Below, piece after piece: positions 1-12,658 of a DNA stretch of 64,000 nt. Origin of the DNA: Parelaphostrongylus tenuis (Eukaryota > Nematoda > Chromadorea > Rhabditida > Metastrongylidae); the NCBI GenBank assembly GCA_019055375.1, contig JAHQIW010004482.1:29422-93421 (forward strand). Direction: 5' to 3'. Position 1 is the stretch's first letter; the number at the start of each line of letters is the position of its first letter. The position numbers and the translations under genes are program-made. The notes below the pieces were generated by a model. It worked only from the letters and a program-made list of their open reading frames with translations, was not told where the DNA came from and made no database searches.

Positions 1-2600
1 ATCGTTCTCGTTGTAGATTTTTCGTTCTCGTTGTCGTTCGGGACAAATTTTTTTCTACGTACGGCGCATCACTTAAATGAAGAACCTCATTCGGCGACGT
101 TCTCATACGCAGAACGTCTGTCATACTAAATATCCGTTGATAGTGATTTGTTTTCCGCGCAATATTTCCTGCAGTAGTCGGTATTAATATCTGCTATCAT
201 AACGCGTGACACTATTTCTATAAGTAGTTTAACAGTTGATATTAGAGAGCTGTTCGCAAAATAACACCAATAAATGCGGAGATGAGAAGATTGAATCACA
301 TGGAGCGGCAAATATTAAAGAGATGAAAGAGTTTTATGGTGTCTACATTCAATTAGTTATAGCTATTCCGTATATGAGAAACGGTTCTGCACCCGTTTAA
401 TCTCTGGACTACGACACTCTTGGGTCCAAAGTGATGCAAATTGCAAAATACTAAGGATGTTGACTTATCTCCGTTTGACCGACAATACAACGTTTGATGT
501 AATGCAAATTGGTCAAGATCAATTTGTGAATTGATCTTTCAACCTTCTGGAGACTGTAAAGTCACATTTCGCTACACGCAGCCTTTCATTTATGGGCTTT
601 TGAAAGGCTTTTTTTTTTATCCGCTTAAGCTCTTTCAAGCCATTTTCCAATTTGTGGAACCGGAGAATAGAAAAACGATTTCAAGAAAAGAGTGTGTCGC
701 GTCTTCATTGATGACAAGTTACTAAATAAATAGTGATTCCAATGCGTGATTACTTGGTCGTATGCCACCCACAAAATATTAAAGATGGTTACATCCGTGG
801 AGGTCGAAGTGTATCCACATCGGATTATCTGCCATTAAAGAACCAGTAGTGTGACGAACTGCACTGCTAGAACGCTCATCGCCGGCTGACATTATAGTCA
901 GCAACACTATAACCATGCCCATCACACATCCCTTTTCGTCATTCTCTTCAAAGGGGAGAAGTCCCATATTATCCTTGATAGCTCGGTCTTCGTTGTCACG
1001 TTCCATGTGAAGCCGATCGAAATTCAATTATTCATTCATTGACTTGATTCGCAGCCACAAAATTCACTGCCTATACAGTAAAAATAATCAAAAGCTACGA
1101 GCAAATTCCAGAAAGCCAAGCATGAGAATTTATACGCACACCAGTTCAACAATAAAGTAATGTCTCCCTTCAGAAATTGCTTTGTTCTTCGCCTCTGAAG
1201 TGTAGATGTCGAAGGATTACTAAGAATCATTGGAGAATTGACTTAATCCATTATCGAAAAGAAAATTCAACTTTCTACCCATAACTGGTTATTACTTCAA
1301 TTCACTATGATGAATCGTGGTTTCGTACGCAATAAGTGGATATAAGAAATGCCGAAACACACTCATCGGCAATTACAGAATGTTGCAGAATGGTTCAGAT
1401 GTCGACACTAATGTGGTTAGGTAGTAATATCGTGGTAGTAAAACATAATCTATAATCCGATAAGGATATAACTTGTTCTGAGCTGTTAGACCTAGTGCTA
1501 TACAGGCACCTGTTTCGTCCTATTGGGACTCATCAGTAGCACCCTCCCTCGGTTTAGCCGATCTCCCGAGGCTAAGTAATCCTCTATGAAGGAATCAGCA
1601 CCAAGTAAAAAATCACTGCAAGTTAGTTGATGGAACTACTTGACATTGTGAGTAACCGGCAATCGAGTTTGAGGTATATTAGGTAAGGATAAAGTAGAGG
1701 TATCTTGTATAATGACATATATAGCACTAACGCGTTTGTATAAATTGCGATTGTTTTCTGTATAACTCAGAGTAATCGAAAAAGCTATCCAAAAATCAGT
1801 ATCGTTCGTAAATATGCTGATAGAGAAATGTTCGATAGCGTACGAGTTGTTCATTTAGTTGTATCATGCAAGTATAACTCAACTGAGAGGAGCCAAGGCC
1901 GACGAGAAGTGCATTATTTACACAGTAGTAATCCTTACGTGGTGCTTTTTAACGGGTAAACTATGTTGAATCATCGACATTATATGCCGATCACGACCAC
2001 AAAGTACACAAACAAAGCGAAGCGTTGAAGGTGACCACTGGAAGGCACCGTAACATAAAGAAGAAGAGGAATTCATGGATGGAGAACCGTTAGGGACGGA
2101 ATTGTGACCGAAAACAATAGTCCACCGTTCGGAATAATTTACTAATATTTTCACCTCATTAATGAAGCTAAAGAAACCGATTCTGAGCTGTGACAACGCA
2201 CCTACTCAACAGCTGATGGCTTAAAAGTTGAAAAAGATGGAGTACGAATTATCATCATTTTAGCTCCATCTATCGCTATTGGATTTATATTCTTTCAAAC
2301 ATCCAGTCATAAGAAATATTTATCAATCGGGACACGGTCAAAAACGCCTACGGTGACTTTGACGCACCAAAAGATTTCCAGTTGAATATCTATGCTAGTA
2401 ACACGTTGAAAAAGCATACTTACTGCTCGTACATAGTTATATCGATAGGACCTATTTCTCAAAAAGTCATATTTTATACTCTCTATTTACAGTACTACAT
2501 TTCAAACAACCAAATGAGTCTAGCACTCAATAACTTGCTGTGAAATAATTTCATATTTTCTTCTTATAAAGATATCGATTATATTGAGCCTTTTGTTTAG
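1..2600. other. region with no supported gene
   Basis: I see no conserved coding exon here on either strand. The short open frames lack splice-bounded, conserved or compositionally coding-like sequence. The missing 5' exons of the downstream coiled-coil gene may lie here or before the window. Nothing else was recognised. Confidence 0.5.
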
Positions 2601-5600
2601 CTGGAAGATGCCCGTGCAGGGACGGATGAAGCTCTAAAGCGATTATCACTGATGACTATCGATTATAACGAACACAGACAAAGATTTCAACAGCAAGAAG
2701 ATGAGCTACGAAAAAAATCAAGTGAGAAGTTGCATAGTTGACAATAATACAAACACAACAAATCTCGTTGTGTCGACGTAATTCATGTTTGAGTGATGTG
2801 TTGCTGCTTATGCAAGATATTTCCTCAGAAACTCCGATCAAGGATTCCCAAAATCTTCGCCATGAGTAGTTAGTTACCTGCCTTTGTGATCTGGAAAGAA
2901 ATTATTCACCTCGCGAAAAAGTTTCTGATAATTCCCGAAATCGGTGAATCTTCCAATTCTCTCAGGCTCTCTTTGCTACGGCGAACTCCGTGGCCTGGTC
3001 GAAGCTAACAAACTATGTGGCTAAACATTGTGAGCTTGACAACCAAAAACACTGATCACCCACTATGAGGTAGTAATATAAAGTTTACCCGGTAATAGCA
3101 TAAAATATTACAGGACTGTTGAGTGTGGTGGAGTCAGCTAGGACGAAACTTGAAACCATCGTACGTGATCAGCAGACAGAAGTTCGTGCCCTAAAAAACA
3201 AGGTATGTAGCGTGAATCATCAGGGGCGCAAAACTTATTTCTCAGTACTGGCCGGCTTTCCAAACAAATGATGTATTAATATTTTTGTAAAAAAATTGGC
3301 GGATTTAGGTAGAATTTTTGAAGAAGGAGCGTGAAAACCTTCAAAGTCAGAGCGAAAGTCAAGCACAACTGCAAAACTCACAAGTGAATGCGCTAGAAGC
3401 GGTAAGATTGAATCCTATGCTTGAAAATGAAAGCTCTAAACGATCTGAAATTAACTAATAAAATGTCCTAAGAAATTCCACATCTCGTGTTTTGAGGTTC
3501 TCGAAAGCGTTACCAAAGAAAAAGAAGCCACAAAAGAGCACTACGAAGGACTTTTAGTGAAGGAGAGACAACAGGTAACAAATACCATAGCCCTACGAAG
3601 ATCGGAACTTTTGAAAGAATTACTACAGGCTGAAGCTCGTGAACATGCAATGAAGAAGGAATTCAGCAGCAAATTGAATGAGCTTGAGGAGCAGTACACA
3701 AGCTTAAAAGAAGATCTAGAACATTCAGCGAAATTAGATAGAGATGAATTGAGGGAAGTGAGTTAAACAGTGACAAAACTTCAAAACTTGATCTGGAAAA
3801 GTTCTTGTCTATACTTTGGCGCTTGCATTAAAAGTACAATTCCAGTCAACTCAACATGAGATCCAAACGCTGAGGACTGAAAAAACATTACTTGAGACGG
3901 AAGTGTCTGCTTTGAAGGAAAAATTCTTGGAGGAAAGCCATTCTGAGGTACGAAAATTTGTGCCGAATATTATACTAACTCATATAAAAGACAAAATAAG
4001 AAAATAAAAATGAAATTGCCTATACTAATAGCTTAATGATTGTTGTTAAGGACAAAATTGCTGAGCAGCTGAGCGTTGTTGTCAGTGAAACGACTAAACT
4101 AACAAAAACTCTTGAAGACTATCGGCAACGGATTAATAGTAAAGGTGAAACATTCGTCGAAAAGTAAATGATAGAGACGAGTGCATTTTTCACAAACTTG
4201 GTGGTAAACTTTTACATAGTAGATAGAGCATTTAGATGAAGAGATCATCTCATTACGTCAACGTATCGACCATGAACTATCACTGTCCGAAGAACAAGTA
4301 CGAGCAATCAAAGACGATCTCAGGCATGAAATTTTAGCCTCGGACGAATATCAGAGGAACTTGCTTGAGATCGAACGTTTGCATTCACAAGTAAGAACCA
4401 TCATAACACTGCCGCCGTTTACCTAATTCAATTTACACTCAATTTTGTAGATAGCCGAGTACGAAAGAAAACGTGAAGAGGATGAAGAAGCCGAGAAAGA
4501 GCATATGCAAAATATCGAAAGATTGCGACTGGATAACGAAAACCTCAAGGAAATGGTGAAAAACATGGATAAGGTATTTTTGATGAGATCTCACAAAAAT
4601 TTTACAGTTATCATTCACACAGTGTGCTAAGAGCGCATATCACGCAGTGGTTAGAGGTCCTGCATCGCACACTATGTCTTTGGTTCGATCTCGCGCTCGT
4701 GGCTCACCAAGCCATCCATCCCTCCGGGTCGGTAAATTGGTATCGAACTGCTAGCAGACTTGCCTGAGAGGATAAGCAGCTCTGACTCGATACAACGAGA
4801 GGCCACCGCGAGTTATCGTAAAGGCCAGATATGTATTCACTCACCTTATACGAGGTTGAAAATTGAATGCGACCAAATGGCGCATTCCTCAGGGATTGAT
4901 CAGTGTCAAGAGCTTTATTCTTTTATCCTTTACACTGTGCTAATAGATACAGGTTACCCTTACCAATGAAGATCCCCAGAATGCAGACACAAGCGACTTC
5001 AAAAGATATATACACCAAAAAGAAATCACTTTCAAAGAATTTTTGTGGCCACCAAACATAAGCGCACTCTCAGCTCCGTGCTTACAATGTTCTATGCAGC
5101 ATGGTACGATGGCGCATCCTTCATTCACATAAATATTGATAATCTCCTGGAAACAACGGGTCATTTCATAGAGTAAATTCGCGTACATTTTTTAGTACAC
5201 TGTAAAGTAAGACTAAGTATTTCACTTTTCAATTGTACCGTGTATAATTCTTCAACCTAAAACAATCACGTCTCTCTAAACTCGTTATAATGCTCTATAG
5301 TAGAATTTCTTGTTAGATTACCATTCTACCTAGTTTTGTAAAGAAGTATGAGTAATACAGACTGATCACAACAAAGAGCTAGACTCCCTCAAAAAGAAAC
5401 TGACTGAAAAAGACGAAGAGTTGCGTTCGCTCCGAGAAGATTTAACAAGCTTAAAAGGTTCGTTCAGTCATTAGTCCATTTTAACGACGACTCTCATACA
5501 TGTTTTCAGAACAAAATGAAAAGCTCAATGAAAGAAGTGAACTCACCAATTATAACAATAAGATGGTTAGTGAACATTCATTTTCATATATAATCTTATG

Positions 5601-8600
5601 TATACTTCTATGATACATTTTCTTATTTGACTTCCATCAACTACATGAATTTATCACTTTCTCGAGCCATTTCGAACCAGTATTTTTTAGCTCAGAGAGG
5701 AGATATCAACGCGACGAAATGCTAGTACAAAAACAAGTGAGATAGAGGCTCTATACATACGGTGCATACTTTTCGGCATTTTTCGAATATTGGCCTCTAT
5801 TCAGCTAAAAACCAAAATAGATCTGGTTTTTGTTGTAAGTGAACAACATTTAGGGTGAAAGAAATGTTGGACCAAATGTGTGACATCAAGGACGAGTTGG
5901 AGAAAAGAAATAAAGAACTTCAAGAAGTAGGCGACGGTACGGAAATCAAGTGAGTTGAGTATTTTGAATCCACTAAATAAACAGATTTCGTGACACGAAG
6001 GAGTGCTAATTAAATTTGAGAAAAAATCAGGAACGTGTTTTACTCATTGTTACCTAAGGGAAGATATGCGGATTTCAGTGCATATGTGAAGAGGATTAGA
6101 AAATATGATATGAATCGATTACAATGCATCTGCTTTTCAATACCTTCTTTTCCTTGATGGAATGATAGCTTTCCTATCACAGATGCTGCTCGAAGTGCTT
6201 GCCGAGAAAAACTGTTTTCTGTAAACGGAAATTTACAAGAAATAAAAACAGCTCCTGCTAGCCAATAGCTCGTCTATAGTCGCTCAGCAATAATTCCTTG
6301 CCTTTTACACCACCGTTGAAGTACATAAAGCCTATTGCCAATAAAGAGTGAACTAAGATGTTTTGGCTGCACTGATACAGAATACGAAGAACTTTAGAAT
6401 ATCGTTTATACCAGTCAGAGTTGAGGTATGTCGTGTAAAGGCGCGGTGAACAACCTTCTTAAAATCATTGCTATATTGCTCGGTTCGGTTTTCTGTCCTG
6501 TTTGAAAGGAAAAGAAATTTAAGGTTGGGAAATAGAAGACTAGAAAGCGCGGAACCCCAGATCAACAAGTTGACACATGTATAGATTTCAGTAGAGTGAC
6601 CGTGAAAGGTCCACAACGCTATGGACACTATAGTGTCCATATGGGGCGGAATTAGTTAAAATCGGTCTATTCATCATCGCAACCATTCAAAACTTCGACT
6701 TTCTATAAACCTCGGCATAATTATTTGTTATATGAAAATCGAGAGAACTTATCTTGATTATCCGACGCGAGGTTGGTAAATTAGTCGTAGAAGTCCGGCT
6801 GACGTTTCGGCGACCCGCCTTCTTCAGAGCCTGGGCGTATGTAGTATTAGTCTATTTGAATGACTCGGATGGTCTTATTTATATGCTGCCTAGGTCAGGT
6901 TAGAAGATAAAGCGAAGATAGGGCGCGCGATCTCGTGTGATGGTGACACATTCCTCCTTCCGGTTCATTTCGGGGTTTTGGCGTTTATCCGAAATGCCTC
7001 AAGAGTTTTGTGCGTGGATGTTACTGATTCCTGCGCTAGGATTGTGAGAGTCACATCAAAATCCTTATTGTTGTGTTTTTGTGCCCTGTGTAAACCTAAA
7101 GGTTCGATTTTGTCTATTTTAGATTTACTGTCTAGATGTTCTTTTATGCGGATGAAAAGTGGTCTACCCGTTTCGCCTATATATTCTTCCCCGCATGTTT
7201 CACATGTTAGTAAGTAAATTGTGCCCGATCTCATACAATCCCTCTCTTTTCCGTTAGGGCAGATCATGCAGTTTTTGGTGCTGCACAATCGATTTTAAAG
7301 TCTATTGCGGATCAGCTGATGGCTTAGGGTGGGAGGTGGGGGATTTCAATTACTACCACCGTATTTTTCAAGACCGCATCTTCCTAGGCACCTTTTAACC
7401 GCGCTACTAATTTCGTTTGATATGAATGGCAGTTTGAAGAAAACTTTATTCAGGTGCGAAGTATTCTTCTTTTGGGACCTAATTCCACTTTTTGAATATT
7501 TCCGAGTGGCAGATGTTTTGTAGCCCGTTCGAAACGTGTTTTTGATTAGCGATTTTTTCATGTGTGAATGATGAGAGGAAAGGTGATTGACCAAAATGTT
7601 TTTGTTACTTGGCTTTTGATACCGTTTTGTACTATAGCCACTATCCAAAAGCATTACTTGGATGTGTAAGAATGGAAGCCAGCTCCCGTTTGGACTTTCT
7701 CGCGTAAATTTTATATGCTCTGACTGTCCGTTCAAGATTTTAAAACATTTGTGCATTTCGTCTTGTGTGGAACAGACAATGAAACAATCGTCTATATACC
7801 GGCAGTAGAGCAATGGGCGGTGAAGGAGAATTGGAGCTTCCATCTTATACACAAAAGCGATGGCAAGTCTAGGTGCTAAACGTTGACCCATTTAGGTTTA
7901 CATAGGCTACAAAAACATGACAACAAGGATTTTGATGCGACTGGCACAATCCTAGCGCAGGAATCGAAAACATCCACGTGCAAAATTCTTGAAGCATTTT
8001 GGATAAACCCTGAAAATCCCGAAATGAACCGGAAGGACGTGTGCGTCACCATCACACGAGATCTCGCGCCCTTTCTTCGTTTGATCTTCTAACCTGACCC
8101 TAGGCAGCATTTAAATAAGACCTTCCGAATCATTAAAATAGACTTATACTACATACGTCCATGCTCTGAATAAGGCGGGTCGCCGAAACGTCAGCCGAAC
8201 TTCTACGACTAATTTACCAACCTCGCGTCAACTAATCAAAAAAAGGTTTTTCGATTTTCATATTAATCATCGGTTTAAGCACTCGATATTTCGTCTTATT
8301 CAAGAGTGGAAAGCACGTTACTGTCGAAACTCCATATTGTGGCTACCATTTCGGCACTTACTCTTCTAAAAAGCTCTTTGTGTGCACATTCCAGTTTGTT
8401 GGATTCGACTCAATGTGGCTACAAACACCCATATTGCTAGCAATAAGTGTTGTGCGTATCCAGTTAGAATCATTCCGGCTCTGGAAGAGGCGAACGCACC
8501 TAAGACTCACCCCTCAAAAAAGAGTTTCTCCTAGAAACTTTGTGTAGGCTCGTAGGTACAATAAAATGTTGAGACAGGCTTACTTAAGTAACGGCTCAAT

Positions 8601-11600
8601 CATTTTCGTACACATATGCATTGAAATCAAAGCATGTGGTCGCCGACGGATTAACCAGTGATCAATGCACCATACAATACCTTGATTCAGATTGGAAACA
8701 TCGTCCACATTGACGAATGGAAAGCTGAAGATGCTTAACATAACGTTCGAAAAAAAGATCGAAAGCTTAAAAGTATGTGAAATTTCTCAAATTTCAAGCA
8801 ACACTAAACCAGTCTTCTTCTAGAATAATTTGTTATCCCTAGGGTTGACGTAGAATAATGGTACTGAAGCTGTTGACTTAAATAAGTCCAGCTATTCTGA
8901 AATATAGAATGAGTTCCAGTTTTTCAGAGATATGAACGAGAGCTGACTAAAGAGCTGCACGAGTTGCGAGAAACAGATCATGATTGTCTCATATCAGAAG
9001 AGGAAGTAGAAAAGTTGACAAAAGAAATCCAGAAGATGGATGAGCTTATGAGTCGAATGAAGGACGACTTAAAAGTATATTTATTTGATATTCAATAGGT
9101 ATTGAGAAAAACAGTTAATAATGAATGAACGAACATAATTTTAATTCTCACAGGGTGACCTAGAAGATAGTGGCACCTATAGCGCAGATGTTAGAAGTGT
9201 CCTACATTATAAAGGTGGTCGATCTCTCGATCTCATGTCGTCATTCGTACGCCTTCCATCGCTACGAATTTGGCACTTTGGTACTAGGCTTGTTTGGCAG
9301 GAAAACAGCATTGACTTGATACAACGAGAATCCGTCACACATTCATTATGTGAGCTGAATAGGCGCTCAATCACTTCTATCGATGCTTAACGAAGTTCAA
9401 TGGATGACGCATCCTTCAGGAACTAATCAACGCCGAAAGCCTTTTCCTTATCCACCCAAAAGACGAATGGTTCATGAGAAGCAAAATGTAGTTAAGCTAT
9501 TAGAGATGAATATTCAGGAAAATAATTAACTCAGTGACAAAATTGAGGATGAATCATTCAGGAGAAACGAAAACTTCTGGCTGATGAAGAGCTGATAGTC
9601 CATAATAAGAAGGAAGAGATTAGCTCACGCGAGGAAGCATTAATGAAGAGCGCACTGAAACACTGCGAAGAATTTCTGGCAATCCGAAATAGAACTGCAG
9701 CCATGAAAGTCCATGACTCAACGCACGAAAAGAGGTGGCAATTTTTCAAAGCTTTTTCTTTTCACTTGTTTACACGATTATTTACAGGTTGAAGGAAGTT
9801 GTGAACAGTTTCAGGCCAGATACCACAAGCAGTGAAATCCAGACTGATCCTATCAGACCACAATCACCCGTTGCAATCGCTGACTTCGTAAAAGAGAATG
9901 AACTAAGATCACGAATAGTCGAACTCGAACAGGCATTAGAGGTAATGAAAATTTGCTTTCAGTTAATCTATCAACCACCACAGGCAATGAAAAAAAGACA
10001 TGCATGTTTGATCATGCTAGCTAGTCGTTGTTAAAGGCCACTAAATTACGAACTTAGACACCTAGGCATGTTTAGTAATGTTTCGGAAAATGTCGAAATT
10101 CTGCCCTTTCATCATAAGTCTAATAAATGCGAAACTATTAGATTCGAACCATTCATTCTCGAATCCATTTGTGTTACAGTTCTAACAGTTATTTTTATCG
10201 ACTCCTCCATTTACTTTCCCAACTACGTGATATATTTCAACTCGTTCACTTTTCAGTTTGACCGCTCATTTAGTATTTTAGGAAATCAACTAGGTACTTT
10301 AGTCACAAAAAATACCTATTGTAGATTAGAAACGGGACATGCTCGCCAAATAGTGCAATACTGAAGTTCTTATTCCAGATAAAAAACGACCTCATTGAAA
10401 AACTGCATGAACAAATGCCGCAGACATCAAGGGAGGATATGGTGAAGAAAAAGGATAGATCGGTAGGTCCTGCCATGTTATCGACTAGCTACATTCAACA
10501 ACTTATTCGTTTCTTATTGATAGCATAATCCCTTTGGTACGGACATACAGTGCTATTACGCAGTTGAAAAGTTCTTCAAACGCGCTAATCAGTCGGCTCC
10601 ACTTCTCGCCTGTAATTTCTTTACCTCCTTTCTTCCCATTCTGGAAATTGAGTATAGAACGTCTGTCTCAAAAAACACAGTTGCCTCCCCTCCCTCTCGG
10701 GTGTGATGGGAAGGCTAGATTGATCTTGAGGTACACAGATATTGCGCTTCAATCGCACGCCCTTTTAAGGCCGCAAGGAATGCGTCAACACTTTGGGTGC
10801 TTCAGTGTCACGGCCTCAGCCCCGCCGCGCCGCGCGCGTCAAGCATTGTGCCGACTGATTAGTGATGCAGATCATCGGTAAGAAGGTTTATGGTTCGATA
10901 CCCTTCTTCGACGCTTCACAGCAGCTCCTTTTTCTGTTCAATTCAATGCGCACCATATCACTAACACACCAAATCTCATCGTAACATCCTAACACAAGCG
11001 ATTTATTCATTTAAACCATTCATTCAGTAATCTGTTTTGTATCAAAGTACTGAATTGATAACAACTGAGCGTAATTCTTATTATAATAGTTATGTATATA
11101 GAAGAACAACGTATCTTTCTCGTCCTTCTTTTTGAGAAAGATATGATGCTCTACGAATCCCTAGAGCGAGGAGGACCCAGTGAGCTAATCTTGCACGCTA
11201 TAGGGAAAAATGGAAGTGTTGCTAGCGCCAGTTCGAGTCACTCGACGATCGGTGGGACGACAGGTGATGCAGGTTATAGAAGAACCTTGAATACAAATCC
11301 ATACTAAGAAATCTGCTGTGGAGTGTCGTGGTAGGAGATTGGACCAGCAACCTTCTTCCCGATTGCCGAAATCCTCAACCACTCGGCAATGGACTGTTAA
11401 CCGCCGCGCGCGGCGGAAGGGCGGGCAACGCCGTGGCCCTGTCATATCCAAGCAGTTAAATGTGCATCTCATCAGAATTTTCTCAGAAACAATGCCTACC
11501 ATGCACTTCTAATCAATCCATTCTAAAATTAATCCTTATGATTTACTCCACATTCTGATTCAATCTCCTTTTTAGCAAAGCATGACAACTGGTGGGGTAT

Positions 11601-12658
11601 TTCAAAACCTTGTAAGCCAAATGAAGGATAAGCGTGATGAGGCAAATGAACAACGCATAAGAAAGAAAGAGGAGAAAAGAACCGAAAAAGCAGTAAAAGA
11701 GGCTGCCATAGAGTCAGTCAATTTTCTTAGTTCAATCGAGGTCTATTTTTCTCACCATCTGATAAACAGTATCGTTGAGTAATACGAGTACTTCATAGGA
11801 CTATCAAGGAAAAATCACCATTGCGCTCCAAGTCACCGTCACTGCTGACACGATTTCGAGATCGTAGTCCAAACAAAACGCAAACACCAGTCGACAATCT
11901 TGAGACCACACCGTCAGTGTCTAGCAGGTGAGTACAAGAGCTTAACAATCACTGATGAGCCTAACTTTGGGAAGAATCATTCGATAGTTTCATTCAAAGC
12001 AGTTCCAGTTGAAAAAAATTATGCATCATGCTAACTCTTTCGGAACACAGCGAGCTCAATTCTTTTCCCTCATCTCATTCTATTCACATATTTATGATTA
12101 TGCTCATGAATCAAAAAAAAAAATGCAAATTTTCTCCATACCGCTCAGTAATTATAGTTACGTGGAAAAGAAAATTTGCTGGTCACATTACGCATTCCTA
12201 TCAAACAAATTTAATTCCGTAAAAATGGTAAAAATGGTTGGGAACGTTTCAGCGATAGTGATCTTTCGAACTCAGTTATGTAGATTAGAATTGCAATCTT
12301 CAAGTATATTCATAACCACCGACAGCTTATGACTGCTGCATAATTATAGCTGCTTGCTAATCTGACTGTTATTGGTTAGTGAAGAACTGAATGACCCTGT
12401 CATATTGTAGCTTAGCACCCTACCGAGGTTCCACCTTTTCCTGATTCATCTCCAATTGTTCACTAAGTGAACAGAACGACGTTAAGGCTTCACAATATCA
12501 AGATTACTTAACTTCGCTATTTCATTCATACAAGCAAGTTTAGAAATCTCTTATCGCCAAGCGATGCTGAAAGAAGAAGCTCACCGTCACGACCACTGTT
12601 TAGCAGATATCGCAAAGAGCCGCGAGATGCAGAGAAGAGACCAGCTTGGAAATTCTAA
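2601..12658 (+). CDS. coiled-coil protein gene, 19 exons, 5' end missing
   Basis: I do not recognise the family. Splice-bounded exons that mostly keep phase are 2601-2721, 3114-3202, 3309-3401, 3497-3757, about 3835-3947, 4051-4138, 4227-4390, 4451-4573, 5361-5457, 5510-5565, 5691-5761, 5854-5926, 8928-9074, 9562-9734, 9788-9941, 10379-10462, 11576-11740, 11799-11927 and 12544-12658 (TAA at 12656-12658). They give about 770 residues. Nearly all of it is Glu/Lys/Gln/Leu-rich heptad-like coiled coil (for example TEKDEELRSLREDLTSLK at 5361-5457), so an elongated scaffold, tether or cytoskeletal protein is plausible. No catalytic motif, signal peptide or membrane segment is visible. The phase between exons 4 and 5 does not match as written. 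The start codon is not found. The gene is convergent with syd-2. Confidence 0.75.
3575..3628 (+). other. in-frame GT...AG segment, possible exitron
   Basis: Inside exon 4 of the coiled-coil gene a 54-base stretch starts GTAACA after CAACAG and ends CTACAG. It is divisible by three and has no stop, so it may be retained (18 residues) or removed as a minimal intron. Both outcomes keep the frame. Confidence 0.35.
4631..4931 (+). repeat. tRNA-derived SINE with target-site duplication
   Basis: The head (AGAGCGCATATCACGCAGTGG onward) and GGTTCGATCTC are A-box and B-box-like, and the tail ends near a TTTATCCTTT motif. It is flanked by 12-bp direct repeats differing at one base (ACAGTGTGCTAA at 4619-4630, ACACTGTGCTAA at 4932-4943), as expected for LINE-driven retroposition. 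It lies in an intron of the coiled-coil gene. Confidence 0.8.
6801..6827 (-). ncRNA. hammerhead ribozyme core in pseudo-LTR
   Basis: The minus strand reads CTGAAGA, stem II AGGCGGGTCGCC, GAAAC, then GTC, matching the hammerhead core CUGANGA / GAAA / cleavage triplet. Flanking GGCT and AGCC pair as stem I. Stem III is minimal, as known for PLE and retrozyme hammerheads. All core bases are intact. Confidence 0.8.
6965..7288 (-). pseudogene. GIY-YIG endonuclease domain of Penelope-like element
   Basis: About 107 residues begin with a Cys cluster (CSTKNCMICPNGKERDC), the CCHH-type linker usual before the PLE endonuclease. It continues to TIYLLTCETCGEEYIGETGR, where TIY and YIG are the two halves of the GIY-YIG motif with the downstream Arg and the IRIKEHL helix. 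In intact elements this nicks target DNA to prime reverse transcription. It is separated from the RT frame by stops at about 7289-7345. Confidence 0.85.
7346..7891 (-). pseudogene. Penelope-like reverse transcriptase fragment
   Basis: The 181-codon open frame contains the RT catalytic motif YIDDCF, with MGQRLAPRLA upstream (compare the fingers/palm G-x-x-x-AP motif) and the thumb-like stretch LVNHLSSHHSHMKKSLI downstream. This order matches the palm and thumb of Penelope-like RTs. The N-terminal palm motifs are missing because the inverted pLTR copy cuts in at about 7883. The frame closes before the linker to the endonuclease, so the fragment is non-functional alone. Confidence 0.85.
7883..8092 (+). 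pseudogene. inverted second copy of the GIY-YIG C-terminus
   Basis: The 69-residue frame repeats the end of the minus-strand endonuclease (LGLHRLQKHDNKDFDA versus LGLHRAQKHNNKDFDV) in opposite orientation. It then runs into the plus-strand pseudo-LTR. It represents a 5'-truncated partner copy in the head-to-head arrangement common for Penelope-like insertions. Confidence 0.8.
8166..8192 (+). ncRNA. hammerhead ribozyme, core mutated
   Basis: This is the inverted partner of the hammerhead at 6801-6827. The core reads CTGAATA instead of CTGAAGA, so G8 (position 8171), whose 2'-OH is the general acid and which pairs with C3, is replaced by T. Stem II and GAAAC-GTC are unchanged. It is probably inactive. 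Confidence 0.75.
9195..9465 (+). repeat. tRNA-derived SINE, degraded
   Basis: The order of SINE motifs is kept (GATACAACGAGA, CAATCACTT, GACGCATCCTTCAGGAACT, CAACGCCGAAAGC), but the head is strongly diverged. It lies in the intron between exons 13 and 14 of the coiled-coil gene. Confidence 0.6.
11576..12658 (+). CDS. C-terminal exons of the coiled-coil gene: Ser/Pro/Arg-rich tail
   Basis: These are the last three exons (11576-11740, 11799-11927, 12544-12658). A charged helix (KKEEKRTEKAVKEAA) is followed by a basic, low-complexity tail with repeated SP dipeptides (LRSKSPSLLTRFRDRSP, then RRSSPSRPLFSRYRKE) and ends in PAWKF. Such tails are often phosphorylated or bind microtubules or membranes; that is inference. 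The exon at 11799 only joins in frame if one A is removed from the A run at about 11809-11814. Exon 18 ends on AG and exon 19 supplies A, restoring Arg, so the end of the model is well fixed. Confidence 0.7.

Larger units (their letters stand above)
6770..8232 (-). mobile_element. Penelope-like retroelement, rearranged, inverted pseudo-LTRs
   Basis: Read on the minus strand, this has a partial reverse transcriptase (7346-7891), then a GIY-YIG endonuclease domain (6965-7288), then a pseudo-LTR with a hammerhead ribozyme (about 6770-6965). To the right, 7883-8232 is an inverted second copy of the GIY-YIG C-terminus plus the pseudo-LTR on the plus strand. RT plus GIY-YIG plus hammerhead-bearing, often inverted pLTRs is diagnostic of Penelope-like elements. 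The RT lacks its N-terminal half and the RT/EN junction carries stops, so the copy is dead. It sits in the coiled-coil gene intron between exons ending 5926 and starting 8928. Confidence 0.85.

Noticed and set aside
10534..10881. 115-codon plus-strand frame in an intron of the coiled-coil gene
   Set aside because: No splice or homology support; composition is unlike the flanking exons and it ends in a GC-rich, repeat-like stretch.
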